Notes: generated from the sequence alone by a model not told the origin. Numbered from the stretch's first letter, positions 37,143 to 46,699 are shown. The stretch is DNA of 64,000 nucleotides from Skermanella pratensis (GCF_008843145.1 NZ_CP030265.1:4767001-4831000); one strand, 5' to 3'. Program-made: numbers and translations.

Positions 37143-37643
37143 CTACATCAGTTTCCGGGCGGCCTTGACCGGCCGCTTGCGGTTGGTGATGACGTTCGAA
37201 TTGATGCCGTTCCAGCCCAGCTCGCCGTGGAGCCGCATGAACTCGATCTTCGGGCAGCGGTCCATCACGACCTTCAGCCCTGCCTGCTCCGCCCGCTCGG
37301 CGGCTTGGTCGTTCCGCACCTGGATCTGCATCCACACGACCTTGGCGCCGATCGCGATCGCGCTGTCCGTCACAGGCCCCGCCGCTTCGGAATTGCGGAA
37401 GACGTCGACCATGTCGACCGGCTCGGGAATATCCTCCAACCGGGCGTACACCGTCTCTCCCAGCAACTCCTGCCCGGCGACGCCGGGGTTGACCGGGATC
37501 ACGCGGTAGCCTTTGGACTGCAGGTACTTCATCACGAAGTAGCTGGGCCGGTTCCAGTTGGTGCTTGCCCCCACCAGGGCGATCACCTTGACCGATGCCA
37601 GGATGTCCGAGAGGTACTGATCCGTGTACGTGTCGTGCTGCAT
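37143..37643 (-). CDS. CoA-binding domain protein (YccU-like)
   Basis: A 166-residue Rossmann-fold protein of the CoA_binding_2 family: VKVIALVGASTNWNRPSYFVMKYL, GYRVIPVNPG, GETVYARLEDIP and a conserved CPKIEF. The length is typical. Located just before metY on the same strand, likely one operon. Its function is not known; nucleotide or CoA binding is inferred from the fold. Confidence 0.9.
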   Translation of the reverse strand: MQHDTYTDQYLSDILASVKVIALVGASTNWNRPSYFVMKYLQSKGYRVIPVNPGVAGQELLGETVYARLEDIPEPVDMVDVFRNSEAAGPVTDSAIAIGAKVVWMQIQVRNDQAAERAEQAGLKVVMDRCPKIEFMRLHGELGWNGINSNVITNRKRPVKAARKLM

Positions 37644-37657
37644 GGAATCCGCCTGTG

Positions 37658-38926
37658 TTAGCGCACTTCGCTGAACGGCATGTACGATACCATGCCGCCG
37701 CGCTCCAGCCGGGTCACGTCCTCGGGCAGGACCACGAGGCCGTCGGATTCCACCATGGAGGACAGGACGCCGGCGCCGTCGCGGGCGAACTTGGTCGCGA
37801 CCAGCTCCCCGTCGTCTCCGGGCGCCAGGCAGACCCGGACGAACTCCCGGCGGCCCTCCTTCTTCTTGTAGTCGAAGTCGGCGCGGACCCGGAACAATGT
37901 CGGCTCCGTGACGGTCTCGCCGGCAAGGTGCTGGATCAAGGGGCGCGCGAGGCAGAAGAAGGTGACCATGGCGGCCACGGGGTTGCCGGGCAGCCCGACG
38001 AACGGCTTGCCCTTGATCTGGCCCAGCGCCACCGGCCGGCCGGGCTTGATGGCGAGCCGCCAGAAATGCAATCCGCCCAGCGACTCGACCGCACCCTTCA
38101 CATGGTCCTCCTCGCCGGTCGAAACGCCGCCGGTGGTGACGATCAGGTCGTGCCCCTCGGCGGCCCGAGCCAGCGCAGCCCGAAGCTCGGTTGGATCGTC
38201 GCGGAGGATGCCGAAATCGGTCACCAGCCCGCCCATCCCGCGGACCAGCGCCGATAGGGTGAAGCGGTTGGCGTCATAGATCGCGCCGGGCGGAAGCGGC
38301 CGGCCGGGCTCCTCCAGCTCGTTGCCGGTCGACACGACGGCGACCCGCAGCGGCCTGCGCACCGCGGCACCGGTCAACCCGACCGCCGCCATCAGCCCGA
38401 TATCCTGCGGCCGCAGCCGCCGCCCGGCGCGGAGGATGACCGAACCCTCCCGGACATCCTCCCCGGCGCTGCGCCGGTTGGCCCCGCGCTTGATGCCGGG
38501 CCGGATGACCACGCTCGGGGTCCCATCGGAAGCGTCCCGTTCGCCGCAATCCTCCTGCATCATCACGGTATCGTAACCAGCCGGCATCGGCGCCCCGGTG
38601 AAGATCCGGACCGCCGTCCCCGCCGGGTCCCGCTCCACCGGCCGGTCGCCGGCCGCCACGCGGGCGACGATGGGGAGCACGGTTTCCCGCTCCGCGGACA
38701 GGTCCTCGAACCGCACCGCGTAGCCGTCCACCGCGGAATTGTCATGGGGCGGCACGCTGACCCCCGCCACCACGTCCTCCGCCAGCACCCGGTCCAGCGC
38801 GTCGTCCAGGGCCACCCGCTCGACCTCCGTGACGGCCATCAGCCGGGCCGCCAGCATCCCGCGCGCGGCGTCCAGGGACATCAGGGGACCGCCGAAGGCG
38901 AAGCAATCGTCACTGAGCTGGGCCAT
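37658..38926 (-). CDS. moeA: Molybdopterin molybdenumtransferase MoeA
   Basis: A 422-residue protein. The markers are VPPHDNSAVDGYAV near residue 60, RIFTGAPMPAGYDTVMMQED, VVSTGNELEEPG and TTGGVSTGEEDHVK, and KGKPFVGLPGNPVAAMV. It inserts molybdate into adenylated molybdopterin. Its last codons lie 14 nt from the CoA-binding protein gene. ATG 38926 is used; ATG 38881 is an alternative. Confidence 0.95.
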   Translation of the reverse strand: MAQLSDDCFAFGGPLMSLDAARGMLAARLMAVTEVERVALDDALDRVLAEDVVAGVSVPPHDNSAVDGYAVRFEDLSAERETVLPIVARVAAGDRPVERDPAGTAVRIFTGAPMPAGYDTVMMQEDCGERDASDGTPSVVIRPGIKRGANRRSAGEDVREGSVILRAGRRLRPQDIGLMAAVGLTGAAVRRPLRVAVVSTGNELEEPGRPLPPGAIYDANRFTLSALVRGMGGLVTDFGILRDDPTELRAALARAAEGHDLIVTTGGVSTGEEDHVKGAVESLGGLHFWRLAIKPGRPVALGQIKGKPFVGLPGNPVAAMVTFFCLARPLIQHLAGETVTEPTLFRVRADFDYKKKEGRREFVRVCLAPGDDGELVATKFARDGAGVLSSMVESDGLVVLPEDVTRLERGGMVSYMPFSEVR

Positions 38927-39936
38927 GGGGAGTGTTCTCTCTATCTCTCGTAAGCGGCAGGGTCGGAACGCGGCATCCTAATGGGCCGGGCCGAAGCCGT
39001 CACCCCACCGGATACTAGCCCACCGGATATCAGGATGAAGACCCTTCGCGTATCCGCAGGATTTTCACGCCGGCCTCGGGAACCGCCGACGCATCGAAAA
39101 ACGGATCACTCACGCCCGGCGTATCACCAGCAGACCGTTCGCGGCTCTGGTGACATGTTGATGCACGACATGGATCCCCAAGCTGCCATCGGGCATGAGA
39201 ATGCCACATCTCGGCTTGATGTCAGAACGGAGCTTCTGCCATCGCTCAGCCTCAAGGTGGTCCCTGCCGTGACCCGAGGGCTGACTGTTTTCTCTGAAGA
39301 GGGAGCATGGAGAACGCTGTGTCCTCGGAAACATCCCACCCGAAAACATCCTGGATTATTCAATTTGATCCAAAAAATTCTGATTGCCCCTCTGCAAGAA
39401 AGTAGTATGCGAAGCCGCCGACATCTGAGCTTTGGGTTTCTTGGCTCTGGAGATTAGGATGAAGAGCTTGGTGCAACTTGAAGATGAAACTGTCCTCGGG
39501 CATTTCTGGACTCAGCCATACAATTGACACGACAAAAAGTGGGGTTCGCTACCACCCAAAAGGAGTTCGGCACGAACGACGGTGTGGCTGGTGGCCAGGA
39601 GGATGACAACAACGTGGATGCAAGGTTCGCCAACGCCAAGGGGTAAGACGAAGCGCTTTATGACCCTCCAGTTTTTCGCCGAGTCTTTCCAAAGCGGCCT
39701 TCTCACCAGGATCGTCCAGTTCGCAAAAAAACTTGGCTCACCCAGCTGACAGAGCAAGGATTTACGTTTCCGAGAAAACCTATGCGGAGGCTTTTGCGGA
39801 AGCCGACTTCAATGCGAGTTTGCCAACCACTTCCTGTACTCTTCGGCCGGCATGGGAGGCAGCGGCTGGATTGTCACGACGGATCCCAGCTGAAATGTCC
39901 GCGCGTCGCGGCAGACACCCCGCAGATAACGGACCT
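38927..39936. other. Lower-GC stretch without a recognised gene
   Basis: About 1 kb between moeA and a small antitoxin-like gene. Base composition drops visibly compared with both sides. Several short open frames exist. One on the minus strand (39110-39349) ends in a protein-like segment (CGILMPDGSLGIHVVHQH), but none has a convincing start, family or length. It looks like decayed accessory DNA. Confidence 0.55.
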
Positions 39937-40128
39937 TCACCGCTGGCCCGGCCGGTGGTCGAACGACGCGAAGGTTTCGGCCATCTCTTCATCGGTCGCG
40001 AAACCGCCGTCATCGGCTTCGGCCAGGGCCTGCCGGATATCTTCACGATCAGTCGCTTCGGCCAGCCGGTCGAGTTGCCTCACCGTCTGCTCATCCACCC
40101 TGAAGGATAAAGAAACGTTGGCCGGCAT
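39937..40128 (-). CDS. Ribbon-helix-helix antitoxin-like protein, internally shortened
   Basis: A 63-residue protein. The N-terminus MPANVSLSFRVDEQTVRQLDRL and the C-terminus EDIRQALAEADDGGFATDEEM are the two ends of a RelB/CopG-type antitoxin. In relatives about 30 residues lie between ATDR and EDIRQ, including the second helix of the fold; here they join directly. This suggests an in-frame deletion that should abolish DNA binding. No toxin gene follows, so it is probably a remnant. Confidence 0.55.
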   Translation of the reverse strand: MPANVSLSFRVDEQTVRQLDRLAEATDREDIRQALAEADDGGFATDEEMAETFASFDHRPGQR

Positions 40129-40230
40129 GGTGCGCTCTATCGATCATGACCCTGGAGCGGCGTTCTATCAGATTACATCACCGTAGGACGGCAGAAACCT
40201 GTCTCCGCTTGACGATCAGTCGCGGGAAAA

Positions 40231-40551
40231 TCATGCTGGTTTTCCCGGGCTCGTATCCGCTCCGTGATTGACGTCGTGCCGAACCGGGCGCGGCAACAAT
40301 GATATCTGCACCGGCCGATCAAGGGCGTAAGCCAGATCAGCGAGAGTTTCCAAAGTCATGTTGGTCTCGCCGCTGAGCTTCCGTGAGATATGCGACCGGT
40401 CCACCTCCAGGATGCGTGCCATCTCGGCCATGGTCAGCCCACGCCGTTCCTGCTCTTCGGCCAGGGCTTGGGCGAGGACATGCTTGATCTCGCTCACCAG
40501 GCGCAGGTAGGAGCGGCGGCGTTCGTCGATACGGAAGCTACGCGTTCTCAT
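40231..40551 (-). CDS. XRE-family helix-turn-helix protein, probable antitoxin
   Basis: A 106-residue protein. The helix-turn-helix is RRGLTMAEMARILEVDRSHISRKL with TNMTLETLADLAYAL following, a HigA/XRE layout. Its ATG at 40551 lies within the end of the upstream gene (14-nt overlap), the organisation of higBA-type modules in which the toxin gene comes first. DNA binding at its own promoter is likely but not visible as a clear dyad. Confidence 0.8.
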   Translation of the reverse strand: MRTRSFRIDERRRSYLRLVSEIKHVLAQALAEEQERRGLTMAEMARILEVDRSHISRKLSGETNMTLETLADLAYALDRPVQISLLPRPVRHDVNHGADTSPGKPA

Positions 40552-41017
40552 CGGGCCTTGTCCCCGCGATGCTCTTGGGTTCGTCCAGTGGCAATGCGTC
40601 ACGAAAGTCCGCGACGTGGTCGATATGCTCTCTGTAGTCCATGGGCTGCTTTAGGTTCCGCTTCATGGCACCCCTCACCGCAAGGAAAGTTCCAAGAGCA
40701 GGAAACCATCCGAAGATCCGTACATCCGGTGTTCTCAATGACCAGATGCCCCGCGTTTCCGGTCGCAGAAGCTTCTTATGGACCCCATAGACCATGGGCC
40801 ATCCTTTGACGAAATCAACGAATATAGCCTCCACCTGCTCATAGGGACTCATGTCCCTGCCGCGGGCATCGCTCCATTCGTCATACAGGACGGCCTCGAT
40901 CCATTCATCGAACTGCGCCGCAAAATAGACCGACCGGTGCGGCAGTTCATGCGGTGCAAGGTTCGCTTCAAACTTGACGAGGGTACCCTTTGCCCAAAGA
41001 TGCTCTAGTGTTGCCAT
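40538..41017 (-). CDS. RelE/HigB-like candidate toxin
   Basis: A 159-residue protein. The segment VYGVHKKLLRPETRGIWSLR, then DVRIFGWFPALGTFLAVRGAMKRN resembles the RelE/HigB beta-sheet core (an element giving LR.PDVRIF and a final hydrophobic strand with basic residues). Toxin-then-XRE order with a 14-nt overlap supports a toxin-antitoxin pair. ATG 41017 is used; GTG or TTG codons a few residues upstream are possible. The assignment is by pattern and context only. Confidence 0.6.
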   Translation of the reverse strand: MATLEHLWAKGTLVKFEANLAPHELPHRSVYFAAQFDEWIEAVLYDEWSDARGRDMSPYEQVEAIFVDFVKGWPMVYGVHKKLLRPETRGIWSLRTPDVRIFGWFPALGTFLAVRGAMKRNLKQPMDYREHIDHVADFRDALPLDEPKSIAGTRPDENA

Positions 41018-41022
41018 AAAAG

Positions 41023-42186
41023 TCAACACTTCATTGGCGCGGACCCGCGTCCAACGTCGCGCTGGGCGCGGTGCTCTTGGAGTTTTGCGCGCATTCCCGT
41101 CACCAGGCGGTTGAACGATCGGTTCCCATGACGCCTGCATATATCGAAAGAGGTATATTTGCAATTCCCTCGTATGCGCGAGGGCGTGAGGCGATCACTC
41201 CCCCTGAAATGGCACGCCGCGAAGTGTCCCGGCGCCACCGGGTCGAAGCCGGGCGCCACCTCCGCGCAGACCACCTCGGCGCGCGGGCAGCGGGTGCGGA
41301 AGTAGCAGCCGCTGGGCGGGTTCAAAGGCGATGGCAGGTCGCCGATCAGGACGATGCGCCGCTTGGCCCGCTCGCGGTCCGGGTCGGGAATCGGGACCGC
41401 CGAGATCAGCGCCTTGGTGTAGGGGTGGCGCGGGTCGCGGTAGAGGGTGTCGCGGTCGGCCAGTTCCGCCTGCTTGCCCAGATAGAGCACCATGATCCGG
41501 TGGCTGATGTGGCGCACCACGCTCAGGTCGTGGCTGATGAAGATCAGCGACAGGTGGAACTCGCGCTGAAGCCGCATCAGCAGGTTCACGATCTGCGCCT
41601 GGATCGACACGTCCAGGGCGGAGACCGGCTCGTCGCAGACGATCAGCCTGGGGTTCAGGATCATCGCCCGGGCGATGCCGATCCGCTGGGCCTGCCCGCC
41701 GCTGAACTCGTGCGGGTATCGGTTGATCATCTCCGGCAGCAGGCCGACCCGCGCCATCATGTCCTCGATCCGGGCGCGGCGGGCGGCGCGCTTCAGGTCC
41801 GGATGGAAGGTGTCCAGCGGTTCCCCGATGATGTCGCCGACGGTCATGCGCGGGTCCAGTGAGGCCAGCGGGTCCTGGAAGATCACCTGCATGTCCCGGC
41901 GGTGCCGGCGCATGCGAGACTCCGGCAGGGCGGAGATGTCCTCGCCCCGCCACGCGACCGTGCCGCCGGTCGGCTCGATCAGCTTCAGCACGGCACGGCC
42001 CAGGGTGGACTTGCCGCAGCCGGATTCACCCACGATGCCCAGCGTCTCGCCGGGATAGAGATCGAAGCTGACGCCATCGACGGCGCGCAGGGTATCGGTG
42101 CCGCGGAACATGCCGCGCGGGATCGGGAACGAGACCCGCAAGTCGCGGACCGACAGGAGGGGAGCGGGTGCGGCGGTCATCGGCAT
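41023..42186 (-). CDS. oppF: Peptide ABC transporter ATPase OppF (apparent 3' frameshift)
   Basis: As read, 387 residues. Walker A is GESGCGKSTLGRAV, the signature SGGQAQRIGIARAM, Walker B LIVCDEPVSALDVS and the H-loop FISHDLSVV. The oligopeptide C-terminal Cys cluster is present (CYFRTRCPRAEVVC, AACHF). After HFRG the frame enters about 55 residues of unrelated sequence. At the C-run 41200-41204 one more C (G on the coding strand) would give HFRGE and a stop at 41195, the normal length of about 331 residues. It overlaps oppD by 10 nt. Confidence 0.9.
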   Translation of the reverse strand: MPMTAAPAPLLSVRDLRVSFPIPRGMFRGTDTLRAVDGVSFDLYPGETLGIVGESGCGKSTLGRAVLKLIEPTGGTVAWRGEDISALPESRMRRHRRDMQVIFQDPLASLDPRMTVGDIIGEPLDTFHPDLKRAARRARIEDMMARVGLLPEMINRYPHEFSGGQAQRIGIARAMILNPRLIVCDEPVSALDVSIQAQIVNLLMRLQREFHLSLIFISHDLSVVRHISHRIMVLYLGKQAELADRDTLYRDPRHPYTKALISAVPIPDPDRERAKRRIVLIGDLPSPLNPPSGCYFRTRCPRAEVVCAEVAPGFDPVAPGHFAACHFRGSDRLTPSRIRGNCKYTSFDICRRHGNRSFNRLVTGMRAKLQEHRAQRDVGRGSAPMKC

Positions 42187-43238
42187 TCCACGGCAGGATT
42201 ATCCACGGCGGGGTTTTCCACGGCGAGACGTTCCAGGTGGCAGGCCTTGGCGCGGGCCAGTCCCCGCGCGGGATCGACCGTCAGCAAGGCCGGGTCCTCC
42301 GCGACGCAGCGTTCGAAACGGTACGGGCAGCGGGTCTGGAAATTGCAGCCCGGCGGCAGGTGCTGGAGGTTGGGCGGCTGGCCGGGGATCGTCGGCAGCT
42401 CGGACAGGGTGTCGGCGTCGATGCGCGGCATGCTCCGAAGCAGCGCCTCGGTATAGGGATGGCCGGGCGCGTAGAAGATGTCGCGGACGGTGCCGGTCTC
42501 GATCACCCGGCCGCCATACATCACCATCACGCGGTCGGCCAAGCCGGCGATCACGCCCAGGTCGTGGGTGATCAGGACGATGGCGGTGTTGAACTCCCGC
42601 TTCAGGTCGGCCATCAGGTCCAGGATCGCCGCCTGGACCGTGACGTCCAGGGCGGTGGTCGGCTCGTCCGCGATCAGCAGGTCGGGCCGGCACAGCAGCG
42701 CCATCGCGATCATCACCCGCTGGCGCATCCCGCCGGAGAACTCGTGCGGGTACATGTCCAGCCGGCGCCGGGCCTCGGGGATGCGGACGAGGTCCAGCAT
42801 CTCGACCGCGCGGGCGCGGGCCGCCGCCTTGTCCATGCCCTTGTGGAGCCGCAGCACCTCGACCATCTGGGTGCTGACCTTCAGGTAGGGGTTCAGCGAG
42901 GTCATCGGGTCCTGGAAGATCATGGAGATCTTCTCGCCCCGGATGCGGTTGAGCGCGGGGGCGGGCAGCCCCAGGATCTCCTTGCCGCGGAACCGCACGC
43001 TGCCCGAGGCTTGGCCGTTGCCGGCCAGCAGGCCCATCACGGTCATGAAGAGCTGGCTCTTGCCGGAACCGGACTCGCCGACCACGCCGATGGTCTCCCC
43101 AGGCATCACGTCGAAACTCACGTCGTCGACCGCCCGCACCTCCCCTTCAGGAGTGGCGAAGCGGGTGGCCAGGCCGCGCACCGAGAGCAGGGCGTCCTCA
43201 GCGGTCTTTCGGGTCGAGAGCGTCACGGATGCCGTCAC
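42177..43238 (-). CDS. oppD: Peptide ABC transporter ATPase OppD
   Basis: A 353-residue ATPase. Walker A is GESGSGKSQLFMTV, the signature FSGGMRQRVMIAMAL, Walker B LLIADEPTTALDVT and the H-loop LITHDLGV. The C-terminal Cys cluster is present (CNFQTRCPYRFERC). The GTG start at 43238 overlaps the end of oppC by 41 nt; GTG 43226 is possible. Note Gln after the Walker A Ser (KSQ), as is common in OppD/DppD. Confidence 0.93.
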   Translation of the reverse strand: MTASVTLSTRKTAEDALLSVRGLATRFATPEGEVRAVDDVSFDVMPGETIGVVGESGSGKSQLFMTVMGLLAGNGQASGSVRFRGKEILGLPAPALNRIRGEKISMIFQDPMTSLNPYLKVSTQMVEVLRLHKGMDKAAARARAVEMLDLVRIPEARRRLDMYPHEFSGGMRQRVMIAMALLCRPDLLIADEPTTALDVTVQAAILDLMADLKREFNTAIVLITHDLGVIAGLADRVMVMYGGRVIETGTVRDIFYAPGHPYTEALLRSMPRIDADTLSELPTIPGQPPNLQHLPPGCNFQTRCPYRFERCVAEDPALLTVDPARGLARAKACHLERLAVENPAVDNPAVECR

Positions 43239-44085
43239 CGATGAAGTTGAGCGAGAAGAGGGTTACCGCCAGGAAGACCGCCGGGAACACCAGCATCCAC
43301 CACGCGCTTTCCATGTTGGCGGCACCCTCGCTGATCAGCACGCCCCAGCTGGTCATGGGTTCCTGGACGCCCAGGCCCAGGAAGCTGAGGAAGCTTTCCA
43401 GCAGGATCACCTTGGGCACCGTCAGCGTCATGTAGACGACCACGGGTCCCAGCGTGTTGGGGATGATGTGCCGCCGGATGATCGAGAGCGGGCGGACGCC
43501 GCCGGCCCGCGCCGCCTCGATGAACTCCTTGCGCTTGATGCTGAGCGTCTGGCCGCGCACGATCCGCGCCATGTCCAGCCACTCCACCGCCCCGATCGCC
43601 ACGAAGATCAGCACGATGTTCCGGCCGAAGAACACCATCAGCAGGATCACGAAGAACATGAAGGGCAGCGAGTAGAGCACGTCCACCAGCCGCATCATCA
43701 CGCTGTCCGTCCGGCCGCCCAGATAGCCCGCCGTCGCCCCGTACAGGACGCCGATGGTCAGGCTGACCGCCGTGGCGACCAGGCCCACCATCAGCGAGAT
43801 CCGCCCGCCGTGGAGCGTCCGGACCGCCAGGTCGCGGCCGTTGGCGTCGGTTCCGAAGTAGTGCCCGGATGCCGCATCGGGCGGCGCCATGATGGCGTCC
43901 CAGGAGATCTCGTCCAGGTCGAACGGGATCAGCGGCGGGCCGGCGAAGCAGGCCACCACCACCAACGCCAGGACCACCGCGGCCGAGACGGCGGCCTTGT
44001 TGCGCATCAGCCGGCGGCGCGCGTCGCCCCACAGGCTGCGCCCCCTGATCGGCGCCGCCACCACGGCGGGATCGTGCAGGACCAT
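43198..44085 (-). CDS. oppC: Peptide ABC transporter permease OppC
   Basis: A 295-residue protein. An N-terminal OppC helix is followed by HYFGTDANGRDLAVRTLHGGR-type DAxGRD, the OppC/DppC hallmark. The EAA coupling loop is FIEAARAGGVRPLSIIRRHIIPN. ATG 44085 is preferred because GAGG lies nine bases upstream; TTG 44100, which overlaps the oppB stop, is an alternative. Confidence 0.93.
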   Translation of the reverse strand: MVLHDPAVVAAPIRGRSLWGDARRRLMRNKAAVSAAVVLALVVVACFAGPPLIPFDLDEISWDAIMAPPDAASGHYFGTDANGRDLAVRTLHGGRISLMVGLVATAVSLTIGVLYGATAGYLGGRTDSVMMRLVDVLYSLPFMFFVILLMVFFGRNIVLIFVAIGAVEWLDMARIVRGQTLSIKRKEFIEAARAGGVRPLSIIRRHIIPNTLGPVVVYMTLTVPKVILLESFLSFLGLGVQEPMTSWGVLISEGAANMESAWWMLVFPAVFLAVTLFSLNFIGDGIRDALDPKDR

Positions 44086-44096
44086 GTCAGGAAGCC

Positions 44097-45013
44097 TCAA
44101 TCATACCGGACCCGCGGGTCCAGCAGCCCGTAGGCGAGATCGACGATCAGGTTGAACAGGATGATCAGCACGCCGTAGAAGATCACCACCCCCATCACCA
44201 GCGTGTAGTCGCGGTTCAGGGCGCCCTGGACGAAGTAGCGGCCGATGCCGGGGATGCCGAAGATCTGCTCGATCACGACGGACCCGGTGATCACCCCCGC
44301 GGTTGCCGGCCCCAGGTAGGAGACGACCGGAAGCAGCGCCCCCTTCAGCGCGTGGCGGAAGATCGTCACCCGCTCCGGCAGGCCCTTGGCCCGGGCGGTG
44401 CGGATGAAGTTGGAGCGCAGCAGCTCGATCATGCTGGCCCGGGTCATGCGGGCGATGTAGGCGATCTGCGGCAGGGCCAGCGCCACGACCGGAAGCAGCA
44501 TCTGCCGCCAGGTCCCCAGCCGCCCGTCGGCAGCAGCCCCAGGTGGACGCCCAGCACCAGGGTCAGCAGCGGCGCTATGACGAAGTTGGGCACGGCGATG
44601 CCGACCATGGCCGCCCCCATCACCGCATGGTCCAGCCCGCTGTTCTGGCGGAGCGCCGCGAAGGCGCCCAGCGCCGTGCCGACCGACACCGCCAGAAGCA
44701 TGGCCGTGCCGCCGAGCTGGAGCGAGACCGGGAAGCCGCTCCAGATCAGCTGGGTGACCGAGAAGTCCTTGTACTTGAAGGACGGCCCGAAATCGCCCTG
44801 CACCACCTGACCCAGATAGCGCAGGTACTGCATCGGCAGCGGCTCGTCCAGGTGGTAGACCGCCGCCAGGTTCCGCTCGATCTCCGCCGGAAGCGAGCGT
44901 TCGCCGTCGAACGGACCGCCCGGCGCCAGCCGGACCAGGAAGAAGGTGATCGTCAGGATGACGAGCAGCGTCGGGATCGCGCCCAGCAGGCGGCGGACGG
45001 CATAGCTCAGCAC
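44097..45013 (-). CDS. oppB: Peptide ABC transporter permease OppB (apparent frameshift at 44514-44517)
   Basis: Two frames together make a normal OppB of about 305 residues. The first (from GTG 45013) has FFLVRLAPGGPFDGER and runs to LLPTGGWG. The second carries LLPVVALALPQIAYIARMTR, the EAA loop FIRTARAKGLPERVTIFRHALK and ends DPRVRYD. They meet at a C-run at 44514-44517: one additional C (G on the coding strand) restores GGWGTWRQMLLPVV, typical for this permease. A sequencing undercall is the simplest cause; if real, the importer would be dead. Confidence 0.88.
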
Positions 45014-45043
45014 GGTGTTTTCTTTCAGGCGGGTTCTTCCGGT

Positions 45044-46636
45044 CTATTCGAGGCGCAGGTACTGGGTCGGGTGCCAGTCCATCAGGTTGTCCTGCCAGCC
45101 CTTCAGCTTCTCCGACACCATGTGCTGCTGGCTGTAGAAATAGATCGGGATGATCGGCATGTCGGCCAGCACCATCCGCTCGGCCTCCGCCAGCAGGCCG
45201 AAGCGCGCGGCCGGATCGGTCTCCATGGTCGCCTTGTCCGCCGTCCCGTCATACTTGGGATTGGCATAGCCGGCCGGGTTCTGCTCGCCGATGTCGCCAC
45301 GCAGCAGTTCCAGGAAGCTGTAGGGATCGACATAGTCGCCGATCCAGGCGGCGCGCATCACCTCGAACTGCTTCTTGTTGCGGCTTTCCAGATAGACTTT
45401 CCATTCCTCGTTCCGCAGCGTCGTCTCGACGCCCAGGAACTGCTTCCACATGCCGGCGACCGCGATGGCGATCTTCTTATGATTGTCGTTGGTGTTGTAG
45501 AGCAACTCGACCTTCAAGGGGTTGCCCTTGTCGAACCCGGCTTCGGCCAGGATCTTCTTCGCCTCCGCGACACGGGCCTTCTGGTCGGTCCCGGCCCACT
45601 CGACCTGCTGCTGCTCGTACCCCGGCACGCCGGGCGGCACCCAGCCATAGGCCGGGATCTCGCCGCCCTTGGTGATCTGCTTTACCAGCATGTCGCGGTC
45701 CAGCGCCATCGCCAGCGCGTGGCGGAGCTTGACGTTGCTCTTGAAGGGCTCGCGGGTGACGTTGATGCCGTAATAATAGGTGCCGAAATAGGGCGAGTTG
45801 CGGAACTGGCCGGCCATGTCCTTTTCGAGCATCGGGATCTGCTCCTGCGGGACATCGTAGGTCGTGTGCAGCTCGCCGGCGCGGAACTGCTTCAGCTCGG
45901 TGCCGTACTCCTCCACCGGATAATAGAAGACGGTGTCGATCTGTATCCCGGCGGCATCGCGGAACCTGGGGTTCTTGACCGCCTTGATATGTCCCTGGGG
46001 CACCCATTCCTGGATCGTGTAGGCCCCGTTGGAGACGATGTTGCCCGGCCTGGTCCACTCCCGGCCGAACTTCTCGACCGCCTGGGCCGGCACCGGATAG
46101 GCGGAGTGGTGCATCAGCATCTGGAGGAAATAGGGGGTCGGCGACCTCAGGGTCACCTTCAGCGTGCGGTCGTCCACGGCCTGGGCGCCGATCCGGTCCT
46201 TCGGCACTTCGCCCTTGGTGATCCGCTCCGCGTTGGTGATCGGCCACAGGATGAAGGCGTAGTTGGACGCCGTCGCCGGATCGACCATCCGCGACCAGGA
46301 ATAAACGAAGTCCCTGGCCGTCAGCGGCGTTCCGTCCGACCAGACCGCGTCGGGCCGAAGCTTGAAGGTGTAGGTCAGCCCGTCGTCGCTGATCTCCCAG
46401 CTCTCGGCCACGCCGGGGCGCAGGTTGCCGTCGGGGCCGGGATGCACCAGCCCCTCGAAGATGTCCATCTGGATGAAGGATTCCGGCACGCCGGTCGAAA
46501 TGGCCGGATCGAGGGACTCGGGTTCCGCACCGTTGCCACGCTTCAGAACCACCTCGGCATGCAATGAAGCCGAGGTCGTCGAGGCGAGCACCAAGGCTAG
46601 CCCGGCGCACCTCAAGAATTTTCTAAAACTACGCAT
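45044..46636 (-). CDS. oppA: Peptide ABC transporter substrate-binding protein OppA
   Basis: A 530-residue protein with signal peptide MRSFRKFLRCAGLALVLAS, cleavage near SLHA. The mature SBP_bac_5 domain has KRGNGAEPESLDPAISTG, IFEGLVHPGPDGNLRPGVAESW and the signature HALAMALDRDML. It binds oligopeptides in the periplasm. ATG 46636 follows AGGGAG; the frame stays open upstream to 46738 but that part precedes the signal peptide. First gene of the opp operon, 30 nt before oppB. Confidence 0.92.
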   Translation of the reverse strand: MRSFRKFLRCAGLALVLASTTSASLHAEVVLKRGNGAEPESLDPAISTGVPESFIQMDIFEGLVHPGPDGNLRPGVAESWEISDDGLTYTFKLRPDAVWSDGTPLTARDFVYSWSRMVDPATASNYAFILWPITNAERITKGEVPKDRIGAQAVDDRTLKVTLRSPTPYFLQMLMHHSAYPVPAQAVEKFGREWTRPGNIVSNGAYTIQEWVPQGHIKAVKNPRFRDAAGIQIDTVFYYPVEEYGTELKQFRAGELHTTYDVPQEQIPMLEKDMAGQFRNSPYFGTYYYGINVTREPFKSNVKLRHALAMALDRDMLVKQITKGGEIPAYGWVPPGVPGYEQQQVEWAGTDQKARVAEAKKILAEAGFDKGNPLKVELLYNTNDNHKKIAIAVAGMWKQFLGVETTLRNEEWKVYLESRNKKQFEVMRAAWIGDYVDPYSFLELLRGDIGEQNPAGYANPKYDGTADKATMETDPAARFGLLAEAERMVLADMPIIPIYFYSQQHMVSEKLKGWQDNLMDWHPTQYLRLE

Positions 46637-46699
46637 GTATTGAAGCTCCCTGTTCCTTAGAAGCTGATTTCGTCGGGAGCTGGTCATTGCGGCCCCCTT

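Noticed and set aside
39110-39349. Minus-strand 79-residue open frame as a gene
   Set aside because: Its end looks protein-like, but there is no ribosome binding site, no family resemblance and a competing overlapping frame of equal length.
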